DNA of 64,000 nucleotides from assembly GCA_965240325.2 (NCBI GenBank), contig OZ251228.1, positions 806,001 to 870,000 of the forward strand, written 5' to 3'. The position numbers were made by a program, and so were the translations under genes. Shown here in pieces: positions 19,129 to 32,600 of the stretch; position 1 is the first letter of the stretch, and every line of letters starts with the position of its first letter. The notes beneath the pieces are model-generated. The model saw only the letters and a program-made list of their open reading frames with translations. It was not told where the DNA came from and made no database searches. The stretch is from Rebecca billardiae RCC1528 (lineage: Eukaryota; Haptophyta).

Positions 19129-22100
19129 ATGACGGCGGAGGAGTCAGCGCAACCGGACAAGGGCGTCCCCTGCAACTCGCAGCTCTCCACACTCGACTCG
19201 GACTCGGTGATCGACAACCTGCGCACGCGGCACGGCGTCGACGAGGTGTACACGTGGACGGGCACGATCCTGCTCGCAGTCAACCCGTACAAGGCGGTGC
19301 CGGGTCTGTACGGCGAGGCGGTGATGGCCGAGACGCGCGGGAGCAAGCTGCTCCGCGCGCCGCACGCCTACTCCGTCGCCGAGCGCGCGTACCGCCAGAT
19401 GGCGCGCGACGGCACCAACCAGTCGATCGTGATCTCAGGCGAGAGCGGCGCGGGCAAGACGGAGAACTGCCGGATCATCCTGCAGTACCTCGCGGCGCGC
19501 TCGCGCACGGAGGCGTCGCTGATGGAGAAGCGCCTCCTCGCGGCGAACCCCATCCTCGAGTCCTTCGGCTGCGCCAAGACGCTGCGCAACAACAACTCGA
19601 GCCGGTTCGGCAAGCTGGTCAAGACGTACTTTGACGACGAGAACCGCATCTCGGCGTCGGCGATCACGACGTACCTGCTCGAGAAGTCGCGCATCGTGTT
19701 CCACGCGGAGGGCGAGCGCAACTACCACATCTTCTACCAGCTCGCCGCCGCCGCCGCCGCCGGCCACCCGCTCGCGCGCGAGCTCGCGCCGCGCGCGCAC
19801 ATCGGGTGCAGCTACCTCGCGCGCGGCGGCGCGCCGACCATCCGCGGCGTCGACGACCTCGCCGAGTTCGACGCGACGATCGAGACGCTCCGGCTGGTGG
19901 GCGTGGGCGAGCCGGCGCTCGAGGACGTGCTGCGCGTGCTCGGCGGCCTCCTCGAGCTCGGCGAGATCGGCTTCGCCGAGAACGACCAGGGGCAGGCGGA
20001 GCCGAACGACTCGGCTGCGCTCGAGCGCACCGCCGCGGCGCTCGGCGTCGAGGTCGGCCAGCTCGACCGCTGCCTGCGCACGCGGACGGTGGTGTCGGGC
20101 CGCGGCTCGTCGTACACCGTGCACTTCTCCGCCACGCAGGCCGCCACCGCGCGCGACTCGCTCGCCAAGGCCGTGTACGAGCGCGTGTTTGCGTGGCTCG
20201 TCAAGGCGGCCAACGCGTCGCTCCGGCTCGGCGCCGACGGCGCGGGCGTCGGCGGCGCCGCCGCCGCCGAGCTCGAGCTCGAGCTCGAGCCGCTGGACGA
20301 CGACCGGTTCATCGCGACGCTCGACATCTTCGGGTTCGAGAACTTCGAGTCGAACTCGTTCGAGCAGCTCCTCATCAACTACTGCAACGAGAAGCTGCAG
20401 CACCAGTTCCTCTGCCACGTCGTGCAGCAGGAGCAGGAGCTGTACCGGCACGAGATGATTGCGTGGCGCCACCTCAACTACGAGAACAACGCGGACGCGG
20501 TCGCGCTGTTCGAGGCGTACCCGACGGGGCTGCTGTGGCTGATGCAGGAGTACGCGCGGCTGCCCACGCGCGAGTCCGCCGCCGAGGTCGAGAAGAAGCT
20601 CACGCGCCGCATCCACGCGAGCCACGGCGGCTCGCTCCACCTCTCAGTGCCGCGCACGCGCCGCGGCCACGCGCTCAACTCGGACGACGGCTTCATCGTC
20701 AAGCACTTCGCGGGCGACGTGTGCTACTCGACGGAGGGCTTCCTGGAGAAGAACGCGGAGAACCTGCACGCCGAGCTCGAGATGCTGGTCGGCACCTCCG
20801 CGCGCCAGTGCGTCGCGCTCGCCGGCGCGCTCGCCGGCGGCGCGGTCGGCGGCGCGGGCGGCGCGCGCCGCTCGAGCGCCGCCGCCGGCCCGGGCGCGGC
20901 GTCGCACCCGCGCCGCTCGGCGACGACCAAGACGGTGGGCACGGGCTTCATGACGCAGCTCAACGCGCTGGTGCAGACGCTGCAGCTCACCTCGTCGCAC
21001 TACGTGCGCGCGATCAAGCCCAACGCCAAGCAGGCCCCCGCCAAGTTCGACGGGCCGCTCGTGCGCAAGCAGCTCGACGACTCAGGCATGCCGCAGGTGC
21101 TGACGCTCATGCACTCGGGCTACCCGACGCGCTGCCCGTTCGCGCAGCTGTGCGACAAGTACCGCCCGCGCGCGCCCGAGCCGATGCGCGCGCTCGAGCC
21201 GCGCGTGTTCATCGAGGGCCTGCTCTACGCCCTCGGCGTGCCCGCCACCGACTTCCAGCTCGGCATGACCCAGCTCTTCTTCAAGGGCTCGGGCAAGATG
21301 GCCTTTCTCGAGTCGCTGCTCGACTCCAACCTGCTCTCGACGCCGCAGGCGCTCGAGCGGCTCAGGCGGTGGATGGTGCTCAAGCACTGGCACCAGGCGC
21401 TCGCCGCGGCCAAGTGCGCCGTGCGCTTCGGGTGCGCGCGCGAGCAAGCGCGCGCGAGCGAGCGCCAACCGCCGCCGTGCCTCGCGCGCGCCGCGCTCAC
21501 GTGCCGCGCCCCGCGCCCGCGCTCGCGCCGCTCCGCCCTCTCCCTGCGCGCGCGCGCGCGCCGGCGCGCGCAGCACGCGGCTGCGCTACATGCGCGCGGC
21601 CGCGCGGCTCGCCAAGCACGTGCGCGTGGTCGTGCGCGCGCGCCGGGTCTTCGTCCCGCGCGCGCGCGCGGCGAGGCGCGTCGTCTGGGTCCGGCACGCG
21701 GGCGAGCGCATCGCGGACGCGTGGCGCGCGCGCGCGCTCCGCCGCCGCCTCGCGGCCGCGCGCGGATCCATCCTCCGCGTGCAGGCGGCCGCGCGCCGCC
21801 TGCTCGCCGTGCGCGAGCGCGGGCGCAGGCTCGAGCTCAAGCGCGCGGAGGAGGCGGCGCGCCTCGCGCTGCTGCAGGCCAAGGCGGTGGTCTCGATCGT
21901 CCGCGCGTGGCACTGCAAGGCCGCGCGCACAGAGCTCGCCGGGTTGCGCGCCGTCAAGGCTGAGCGCCGCGCCGCCGCGCGCGCGGCGCGCGCGGCGCGC
22001 GACCGCGCGCGCGCCGAGGCGCGCGCGGCGGCGCGCATCCAGGCGGCCGCGCGCCGCGTCGCCGCGGCCAAGGCCTTCGCCGCGCTCGGCGCCGCGCGCT

Positions 22101-23167
22101 CGGCGGCGCGGCGCGAGGCGGCAGCGCAGCGCGCGGCGCGCGCGCGCGCGCGCGCGAGCGTGCGCGCCGCGCGCCGCGTGCAGCGCGCGTGGCGCGGGCT
22201 CGCCGGACGGCGCACGGCGGTGCGCGCCGCGCCGCGCCGTCAGCCACGCGCGCGCGCCGTGCGCCCCGCGCCGCGCGCCCCGCGCGCACTCACGCCCCTT
22301 TCCCGCCGCCGCGCACGCTGCGCCCCGCAGGCGGAGCGCCGCCGCTCGCTGAGCGCCGAGGCGCTCGCGTCGATGGCAGAACAGACCAAGCGCGCGCGCT
22401 ACGTCGGCTCGCTGCGCGAGGCGGCGCGCGAGCTCGCCATCGCGCGCAACGAGGCGCACCGCGCGCAGGAGAAGGTGCGCGGGGCGCTCCGCGCGGCGCG
22501 CGCGGGCGCGCGAGCGCGCACGGCTGACCCGCTCCCGCCGCCTGCCTCCCGCGCGCGCGGTGCGCGGTGCGTGGTGCGTGGTGCGCGGTGCGCGGCGCAG
22601 ACGTGGGGGTACCAGGAGCTCCTGCAGTCGGCCGGCACCGTCAACGGGCCCGACGTCTCGCCCGTCGGCGCCGAGCCGCCGCCCAAGCCCGCGGCGCGGC
22701 GGCTGTCCATCCTCTCGCTCCCGATGCACCGCAAGGGCGGCGGCGCCAAGGGCGGCAGCACGGTCGCGCCCTCGCCCGCGCCGCCCGCCTCCAAGTTCCG
22801 CGCGTCGTACGCCGACGGCATGAGCGTCACGCCCGGCCCCGGCTCCGCCAAGCCGCCCGCGGAGCACTCGCTCGGCTTGCTCTCGGCCACGCTGGGCAGC
22901 CACAAGGACATTGCGAGCGCGCGCCCGCCCGCGGTGGCGACGTCGGCCGCGGCGCCGGAGGGCTCCGGCGGGCGCGCGGTGCTCAGCCCGCGCACGGGCA
23001 ACCAGCCGGGCACGCCCCGGTACGGCAACAAGGGGTCGGAGGCGAGCCGCGGGTTTGGCGGCAGCGCGGCGCGCACGGGCTCGTCCGGCACGCCCACCTA
23101 CGGCTCCGCCGCGAAGCAGGCCTCCTCCTTCGCCGCGGCGGGCGCGGCCATCGAGCGCGTCGCCTAG
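19129..23167 (+). CDS. Unconventional myosin heavy chain
   Basis: Exons 19129-21431, 21574-22219, 22331-22474 and 22601-23167 give about 1,219 residues. The motor domain starts almost at once (no SH3-like N-terminal domain): P-loop GESGAGKT (104-111), switch I NNNSSRFGK (~154), switch II LDIFGFENF (~398), LINYCNEKLQ, the actin-binding region with QLNALVQTLQLTSSHYVRAIKPN-like sequence in two blocks, and the converter to ~765. The neck has several IQ-like helices (ILRVQAAARRLL, RIQAAARRVAAA, RRVQRAWRGLAGRR). The tail is Arg/Ala-rich, then Ser/Pro/Gly-rich with no recognised cargo domain. It is an actin-based ATPase motor; the class is not assignable from this. All three donors read GTGCGCG. Introns 2 and 3 are multiples of three and lack in-frame stops. 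The ATG at 19129 is the first in frame. Confidence 0.92.
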
Positions 23168-23665
23168 TCCGAGGGCGCGGCGCGGCGGTCGGGAAGCTTT
23201 TCGGCGGCGGGCGGCGGGGATGGCCCCCGCTCGCCGGGTCTGGGAGGGTTGTGGGGCTGGAGAGCCAGCGAGAGAGGTGGGGACCAGGCCCGGTGCTGGA
23301 TCACTGCGGCCGCGTGACCGCGCGCGCCCCGAGGCCGAGGCCTCGGTGCGCAGGCCGCTACTGCGCCATGCCGGATGGGCCGTGAATCTCATGAACCCGG
23401 AAGTCGACGAGCGCATGCAGCTCTCGAGCCGTGGTCCCGTGGACGGTTTCAAAGGTCAGCCGGCAGCGGATATTTTGGGATCGCTGATAATGTACCACTC
23501 TGATCACGTATTCACGAACACCTTGACGAAATCTGAGGATACGGTTAGTACCCACCTTGTGAAGCCACGCCGACCGAGGGCGCCGCGCCGACCGGTACTG
23601 GCCGGGTTTTCCCGGCTGTTGGCTGCGCCACCCGGGTGTCGGGAGCTGCAGGGCCGCCACGCGCC
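23168..23665. other. Spacer upstream of the giant gene
   Basis: 498 bp containing the myosin 3' flank and the presumed promoter of the giant gene. No TATA-like box or other gene stands out. Confidence 0.55.
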
Positions 23666-26600
23666 ATGGCACCGGAGCTCGCCGCCCGAGGCCGCGTGCG
23701 CGACGATAAGGCGCGTGCAGGGATCTGCGCGCGCCCCACGGCGCGTGCCGTCCTCCTCGCCCTCGCTGCCTTGCTGCGCCTCCCGGGCGCCGCTGCCGGG
23801 TTTGCCTTCACCAAGGATGAGTTCGCGCTCGTGGCTGACGACCCGATCGTGCTCGCCGACTTTGGCGGCGCCGTCGCTGCGATAGGTGACGTGGATGGGG
23901 ACAGCGTCCAGGACGTCGCCATCGGCTCGCCCGGGAACGACGAGTGCACCATACCGACGGGCGTGAACAACTGCGGCGCGCTCTACGTGCAGCTGCTGAG
24001 CGCTAACGGCACGGTGAAGAGCACGACCAAGATCGGACACTCGATGGGCGGCCTCGGCACGCTCACCAATAACGACAACTTCGGCGAGTCCGTCGTCGGC
24101 CTCGGCAACATCGACGGCGGCTCCCTCGAGTGCATCGCTGTCGGCGCGCCGGCCGATGGCGGGAAGGGAGCCGTCTACATTCTCTGCCTCGCGACCGACG
24201 GCACTGTCTCAAGCAACGCGAAGATCGTCTCGGCGGATCTCACGGACACGGCAGGGCTCTCGAGCGGCGATCGTTTCGGCGTCTCCGTCGGCAACCTCGG
24301 CGACCTCGACGCCAACGGCGTGGTGGACCTCATCGTCGGCGCGGAGGGTGACGCTTCAGGCGGCGCGATGACGGGCGCTGCGTACGTGCTCTTCATGGAG
24401 AGCACGCCCGCCCCCGCCTCCACCTCGGCGCAGGTCAAGATCGCGAGGGTTGGCGGCGCGAGCACGGTGCCCACGCAAGCGGGCGGCCGCTTCGGCGCCG
24501 CCGTCGCCGGCATCGGCGACGTCAACTTCGACGGCGTGCCAGACGCAGCTGTCGGCGCTCCGGACACGGATGCGAGCGCCGGCGCAGTCCACGTCCTGCT
24601 CCTGACCGTGAACGGGACGGTGAGCATGGCCATCAACCACACGGCGAGCAGCGTCGCGCCGGGCATGCCGGCGCTGAGCAGCGGCGACAGGTTCGGCGAG
24701 GACCTCGCAGGGCTCGGAGACTTCGATGGCGACGGCTTTCTCGACATGCTCGTTGGCGCGCCGGGCTCGGTCACCGACCCGGGCAAGGCGTTTGTGATCC
24801 TCGTCGACGGCGTCGGCCAGCCGATCGACCACCTTGAGCTGCCGGAGGCCGCCAGCGGCCTCAGCCTCAGCCTGGACGACCAGTACGGCTACGCGGTCGC
24901 CAGCATGGGCGACTTCGACGGCGATGGCGACACGGACGTGCTCATCGGCGCGCCCGGCGACACCGGCGACATTGGCAAGGCGTACATCACGCTCCTCGGC
25001 CTCACTGCGTCACCTCCTCCGCCGCCGCCCGCGAATCTGGGCGTGGTGGATGCGTTCAAGCTCTCGCTGCTCGAGGGCGGCCTCGACTTCTCGCTCGGCG
25101 CGGACGCGTTTGGCTCGTCTGTTGCAGGCATCGACGACCTGGACGGCGACGGCGCGTTCGACATCGCGGTGGGCGCGTCGCAGGCCAGCACGGGCATGGG
25201 CGCGCTGCACGTGCTCTTCCTGCACGCGAACGCGACGATGAAGGCGTCGAGCCTGATCGACTCCGGCGTGGTCGGTCTGGCCGCGTCGGACGAGTTCGGC
25301 TCGTGCGTGGCGTGCGTGGGCGACGTGAACGGGGACGGCGTGAACGACTTGATCGTGGGCGCCGCTCGCGACTCGTCTCAGGTGAGCGGCGCGGGCGCGC
25401 TGTGGGTGCTGCTGATGGCGTCGGACGGCAGCGTGTCGAACTCGACGAAGATCGCGTCGGATCTGAACGGCGGCCCGACGCTTGCCGTGGACGTCGAGTT
25501 TGGGAGCTCATGTGCCGGCCTCTTTGCTGACCTCGACGCCAACGGCATCGACGACGTGATCGTCGGCTCGCCGCTTTCCGACGACACCGCCGGTTCTGAC
25601 GTCGGCGCGTTTGCGATCCTGTCGTTGGACGCCGCTGGCGCGGCCGTCGCATCGTTGAGCTATGTCGACTCTGCGGAGTCGTACATCTTCTCGCTCGCGG
25701 CGGAGGACCGGTTCGGCAGGAGCGTGTCGGCGTTGGGCGACCTTGACGGCGACGGCGCTGTGGACATTGTCGTCGGCGCGGACGGCGTTGACGACGGCGG
25801 CACGGACGCGGGCGCGTTGTTCGTGGTCTTCCTCGACGGCGTGGGTCTGGTGTTGCGCTCGCTGCGTATCTCGGCGTCGTCCGGTGGGCTGCAGTTCCCG
25901 CTGGGCGCTGGGATGTCGTTCGGCACGTCGGTCGCGTCGATGGGCGACCTGAACCTTGATGGGGTCGTGGACATTGCTGTTGGCGTGCCGGGCGTGGCGG
26001 ACGGCGGCAGCTCCGAGAACGGCGCGGTGCTGATGCTGTACCTCAACGCGAGCGGGTATGCTGTGGACGAGCGCAAGATCTCGCAGACGCACGGCTTGCC
26101 GTTCTCGCTGAACGACGGCGACCGTTTTGGGGAGGCCGTTGCGCACTTCGGCGACCTGTGGTACGACGGCCAGAGCGATCTGCTCGTGGGCGCGCCCGGC
26201 ACGGACGACGACGTGATGGACTCGGGCGCCGCGTACGTGGTCGAGCTCTTCCAGCAGCAGCCGCCCTCACCGCCGCCCTCTCCTGCTCCACCGCCTCCGC
26301 CACCATCGCCGCCGCCGCCGCCGCCCGCGAATCTGGGCGTGGTGGATGCGTTCAAGCTCTCGCTGCTCGAGGGCGGCCTCGACTTCTCGCTCGGCGCGGA
26401 CGCGTTTGGCTCGTCTGTCGCGGGCATCGACGACCTGGACGGCGACGGCGCGTTCGACATCGCGGTGGGCGCGCCGCAGGCCGGCACCGGCATGGGCGCG
26501 CTGCACGTGCTCTTCCTGCACGCGAACGCGACGATGAAGTCGTCGAGCCTGATCGACTCTGGCGTGGTCGGTCTGGCCGCGTCGGACGAGTTCGGCTCGT

Positions 26601-29600
26601 GCGTGGCGTGCGTGGGCGACGTGAACGGGGACGGCGTGAACGACTTGATCGTGGGCGCCGCTCGCGACTCGTCTCAGGTGAGCGGCGCGGGCGCGCTGTG
26701 GGTGCTGCTGATGGCGTCGGACGGCAGCGTGTCGAACTCGACGAAGATCGCGTCGGATCTGAACGGCGGCCCGACGCTTGCCATGGACGTCGAGTTTGGG
26801 AGCTCATGCGCCGGCCTCTTTGCTGACCTGGACGGCAACGGCATCGACGACGTGATCGTCGGCTCGCCGCTTTCGGACGACACCGCCGGTTCTGACGTCG
26901 GCGCGTTTGCGATCCTGTCGTTGGACGCCACGGGCGCGGCCGTCGCATCGTTGAGCTATGTCGACTCTGCGGAGTCGTACATCTTCTCGCTCGCGGCGGA
27001 GGACCGGTTCGGCAGGAGCGTGTCGGCGTTGGGCGACCTTGACGGCGACGGCGCTGTGGACATTGTCGTCGGCGCGGACGGCGTTGACGACGGCGGCGCG
27101 GACGCGGGCGCGTTGTTCGTGGTCTTCCTCGACGGCGTGGGTCTGGTGTTGCGCTCGCTGCGTATCTCGGCGTCGTCCGGTGGGCTGCAGTTCCCGCTGG
27201 GCGCTGGGATGTCGTTCGGCACGTCGGTCGCATCGATGGGCGACCTGAACCTTGATGGGGTCGTGGACATTGCTGTTGGCGTGCCGGGCGTGGCGGACGG
27301 CGGCAGCTCCGAGAACGGCGCGGTGCTGATGCTGTACCTCAACGCGAGCGGGTATGCTGTGGACGAGCGCAAGATCTCGCAGACGCACGGCTTGCCGTTC
27401 TCGCTGAACGACGGCGACCGTTTTGGGGAGGCCGTTGCGCACTTCGGCGACCTGTGGTACGACGGCCAGAGCGATCTGCTTGTGGGCGCGCCCGGCACGG
27501 ACGACGACGTGATGGACTCGGGCGCAGCGTACGTGGTCGAGCTCTTCCAGCAGCAGCCGCCCTCACCGCCGCCCTCTCCTGCTCCACCGCCTCCGCCGCC
27601 ATCGCCGCCGCCGCCGCCGCCCGCGAATCTGGGCGTGGTGGATGCGTTCAAGCTCTCGCTGCTCGAGGGCGGCCTCGACTTCTCGCTCGGCGCGGACGCG
27701 TTTGGCTCGTCTGTCGCGGGCATCGACGACCTGGACGGCGACGGCGCGTTCGACATCGCGGTGGGCGCGCCGCAGGCCGGCACGGGTGCGGGCGCGCTGC
27801 ACGTGCTCTTCCTGCACGCGAACGCGACGATGAAGGCGTCGAGCCTGATCGACTCCGGCGTGGTCGGTCTGGCCGCGTCGGACGAGTTCGGCTCGTGCGT
27901 GGCGTGCGTGGGCGACGTGAACGCGGACGGCGTGAACGACTTGATCGTGGGCGCCGCTCGCGACTCGTCTCAGGTGAGCGGCGCGGGCGCGCTGTGGGTG
28001 CTGCTGATGGCGTCGGACGGCAGCGTGTCGAGCTCGACGAAGATCGCGTCGGATCTGAACGGCGGCCCGACGCTTGCCATGGACGTCGAGTTTGGGAGCT
28101 CATGCGCCGGCCTCTTTGCTGACCTGGACGGCAACGGCATCGACGACGTGATCGTCGGCTCGCCGCTTTCGGACGACACCGCCGGTTCTGACGTCGGCGC
28201 GTTTGCGATCCTGTCGTTGGACGCCACGGGCGCGGCCGTCGCATCGTTGAGCTATGTCGACTCTGCGGAGTCGTACATCTTCTCGCTCGCGGCGGAGGAC
28301 CGGTTCGGCAGGAGCGTGTCGGCGTTGGGCGACCTTGACGGCGACGGCGCTGTGGACATTGTCATCGGCGCGGACGGCGTTGACGACGGCGGCGCGGACG
28401 CGGGCGCGTTGTTCGTGGTCTTCCTCGACGGCGTGGGTCTGGTGTTGCGCTCGCTGCGTATCTCGGCGTCGTCCGGTGGGCTGCAGTTCCCGCTGGGCGC
28501 TGGGATGTCGTTCGGCACGTCGGTCGCATCGATGGGCGACCTGAACCTTGATGGGGTCGTGGACATTGCTGTTGGCGTGCCGGGCGTGGCGGACGGCGGC
28601 AACTCCGAGAACGGCGCCGTGCTGATGCTGTACCTCAACGCGAGCGGGTATGCTGTGGACGAGCGCAAGATCTCGCAGACGCACGGCTTGCCGTTCACGC
28701 TGAACGACGGCGACCGGTTCGGCGACGCCGTTGCGCACTTCGGCGACCTGTGGCACGACGGCCAGAGCGATCTGCTTGTGGGCGCGCCCGGCACGGACGA
28801 CGACGTGATGGACTCGGGCGCCGCGTACGTGGTCGAGCTCTTCCAGCAGCAGCCGCCCTCACCGCCGCCACCGCCGCCCGCCAATCTGGACGTGCTGAAC
28901 GCGTTCAAGTTCTCGCCGCTCGAGGGCGGCCTCGACTTCTCCCTCGGCGCGGACGCGTTTGGCTCGTCTGTCGCGGGCATCGACGACCTGGACGGCGACG
29001 GCGCGTTCGACATTGCGGTGGGCGCGCCGCAGGCCGGCACCGGCATGGGCGCGCTCCACGTGCTCTTCCTGCACGCGAACGCGACGATGAAGTCGTCGAG
29101 CCTGATCGACTCCGGCGTGGTCGGTCTGGCCGCGTCGGACGAGTTCGGCTCGTGCGTGGCGTGCGTGGGCGACGTGAACGGGGACGGCGTGAACGACTTG
29201 ATCGTGGGCGCCGCTCGCGACTCGTCTCAGGTGAGCGGCGCGGGCGCGCTGTGGGTGCTGCTGATGGCGTCGGACGGCAGCGTGTCGAGCTCGACGAAGA
29301 TCGCGTCGGATCTGAACGGCGGCCCGACGCTTGCCGTGGACGTCGAGTTTGGGAGCTCATGTGCCGGCCTCTTCTCGGACCTCGACGGCAACGGCATCGA
29401 CGACGTGATCGTCGGCTCGCCGCTTTCCGACGACACCGCCGGTTCTGACGTCGGCGCGTTTGCGATCCTGTCGTTGGACGCCACGGGCGCGGCCGTCGCA
29501 TCGTTGAGCTATGTCGACTCTGCGGAGTCGTACATCTTCTCGCTCGCGGCGGAGGACCGGTTCGGCAGGAGCGTGTCGGCGTTGGGCGACCTTGACGGCG

Positions 29601-32600
29601 ACGGCGCTGTGGACATTGTCGTCGGCGCGGACGGCGTTGACGACGGCGGCGCGGACGCGGGCGCGTTGTTCGTGGTCTTCCTCGACGGCGTGGGTCTGGT
29701 GTTGCGCTCGCTGCGTATCTCGGCGTCGTCCGGTGGGCTGCAGTTCCCGCTGGGCGCTGGGATGTCGTTCGGCACGTCGGTCGCATCGATGGGCGACCTG
29801 AACCTTGATGGGGTCGTGGACATTGCTGTTGGCGTGCCGGGCGTGGCGGACGGCGGCAGCTCCGAGAACGGCGCGGTGCTGATGCTGTACCTCAACGCGA
29901 GCGGGCACGTGCTAGACGAGCGCAAGATCTCGCAGACGCATGGCTTGCCGTTCTCGCTGAACGACGGCGACCGGTTCGGCGACGCCGTTGCGCACTTCGG
30001 CGACCTGTGGCACGACGGCCAGAGCGATCTGCTCGTGGGCGCGCCCGGCACGGACGACGACGTGATGGACTCAGGCGCCGCGTACGTGGTCGAGCTCTTC
30101 CAGCAGCAGCCGCCCTCACCGCCGCCCTCTCCTGCTCCACCGCCTCCGCCGCCATCGCCGCCGCCGCCGCCGCCCGCGAATCTGGGCGTGGTGGATGCGT
30201 TCAAGCTCTCGCTGCTCGAGGGCGGCCTCGACTTCTCGCTCGGCGCGGACGCGTTTGGCTCGTCTGTCGCGGGCATCGACGACCTGGACGGCGACGGCGC
30301 GTTCGACATCGCGGTGGGCGCGCCGCAGGCCGGCACCGGCATGGGCGCGCTGCACGTGCTCTTCCTGCACGCGAACGCGACGATGAAGGCGTCGAGCCTG
30401 ATCGACTCCGGCGTGGTCGGTCTGGCCGCGTCGGACGAGTTCGGCTCGTGCGTGGCGTGCGTGGGCGACGTGAACGCGGACGGCGTGAACGACTTGATCG
30501 TGGGCGCCGCTCGCGACTCGTCTCAGGTGAGCGGCGCGGGCGCGCTGTGGGTGCTGCTGATGGCGTCGGACGGCAGCGTGTCGAGCTCGACGAAGATCGC
30601 GTCGGATCTGAACGGCGGCCCGACGCTTGCCATGGACGTCGAGTTTGGGAGCTCATGCGCCGGCCTCTTTGCTGACCTGGACGGCAACGGCATCGACGAC
30701 GTGATCGTCGGCTCGCCGCTTTCGGACGACACCGCCGGTTCTGACGTCGGCGCGTTTGCGATCCTGTCGTTGGACGCCACGGGCGCGGCCGTCGCATCGT
30801 TGAGCTATGTCGACTCTGCGGAGTCGTACATCTTCTCGCTCGCGGCGGAGGACCGGTTCGGCAGGAGCGTGTCGGCGTTGGGCGACCTTGACGGCGACGG
30901 CGCTGTGGACATTGTCGTCGGCGCGGACGGCGTTGACGACGGCGGCGCGGACGCGGGCGCGTTGTTCGTGGTCTTCCTCGACGGCGTGGGTCTGGTGTTG
31001 CGCTCGCTGCGTATCTCGGCGTCGTCCGGTGGGCTGCAGTTCCCGCTGGGCGCTGGGATGTCGTTCGGCACGTCGGTCGCATCGATGGGCGACCTGAACC
31101 TTGATGGGGTCGTGGACATTGCTGTTGGCGTGCCGGGCGTGGCGGACGGCGGCAACTCCGAGAACGGCGCCGTGCTGATGCTGTACCTCAACGCGAGCGG
31201 GTATGCTGTGGACGAGCGCAAGATCTCGCAGACGCACGGCTTGCCGTTCACGCTGAACGACGGCGACCGGTTCGGCGACGCCGTTGCGCACTTCGGCGAC
31301 CTGTGGCACGACGGCCAGAGCGATCTGCTTGTGGGCGCGCCCGGCACGGACGACGACGTGATGGACTCGGGCGCAGCGTACGTGGTCGAGCTCTTCCAGC
31401 AGCAGCCGCCGTCACCTCCACCTTCCCCTGCACCTCCACCGCCGCCACCGACTACGTTTGGGGTTCCAGGCTCGGCGAAGATCTCCTTAACCGAGGGTGG
31501 CCTGCCATTCGGCCTTGGCCCGTCGTTTAACTTTGGCGCAGCCGTCGCTGGCGTTGGTGACGTCGACTCCGATGGTTACGTGGAGGTCGCTGTCGGCATC
31601 CCTGGCCGTTCGGCTGGCCGTGGAGCGGTGGGGATCCTCTCCTTGTACGCGAACGCGACCGTCAGGACGGCAAAAATCGTCACCGGGGGTGCTGGCATGA
31701 ATTTCACGCTCTCTCCCGGCGACAACTTCGGCTATGCAATTGGTGTCGGCGATGCCGACTCGAATGGCTTCCCCGACCTCGCCATCGGCGCCCCGTACGA
31801 CAGCACTCTCGTGTCCGCTGGAGGCGCCGTGTACTTCATGGCCCTGAGCGGCAGCGGCGTGAGCGGGATCTTCAAGGTCGCGTCGGGCCTCAACGGGGGC
31901 CCGGCGCTGGATGCAGATGACAACTTTGGAGCCGCCGTCGCGTCCATGGAGCAGGACACCGACTCGAACGGTCTGCTGGATGTCATTGTCGGTGCGCCAG
32001 GAGACGACGACGGCGGCACGGACTACGGGGCAGCGTACTTCCTCTCTTTCAACAACGTCGGGACCATCGTCAACACCGTGAAGGTCTCCGCGCTCACCAC
32101 GAACGCGCCACCCCTCGGCTTCCAGCACTTGTTCGGCTCTGCAGTGGCAGCTGTTGGTGACCTCGACGCCGATGGCGATGTCGACGTCGCCGTCGGAGCG
32201 CCGGGCGATGACGTGGACGGGCTCGATGATTCAGGCGCGTTGTACATCCTCTTTCTCGGGGCCGACGCCCAGCCCACTGGCTACCAGAAGATCTCGCAGC
32301 TCGACGGCAACCTGACCGGCTTTGGTGGGCCATTGCACGAGAATTCGAAATTTGGCCGCTCTGTCGCGCCGCTTGGCGACCTCAATGCCGATGGTGTTCC
32401 TGACATTGCTGTCGGCGCGCCCGGTGACAGCGACGGGGGAGGTGGCGGCAATGGCGCTGTCTTCATCCTCTTCCTAGCGCCCAGCGGAAGCGTCGTGCAG
32501 GCGCGCAAGATCTCGTCGACGTACAGCCAGTTTGGCGCCGCGCTGGCCGATATGGACTTGTTTGGCATCGCCGTGGCATTGATCGGCGACTTGGATGGTG

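Noticed and set aside
23636-23665. Start of the giant protein ten codons earlier
   Set aside because: That start would be a GTG; the first ATG at 23666 directly precedes a signal peptide.
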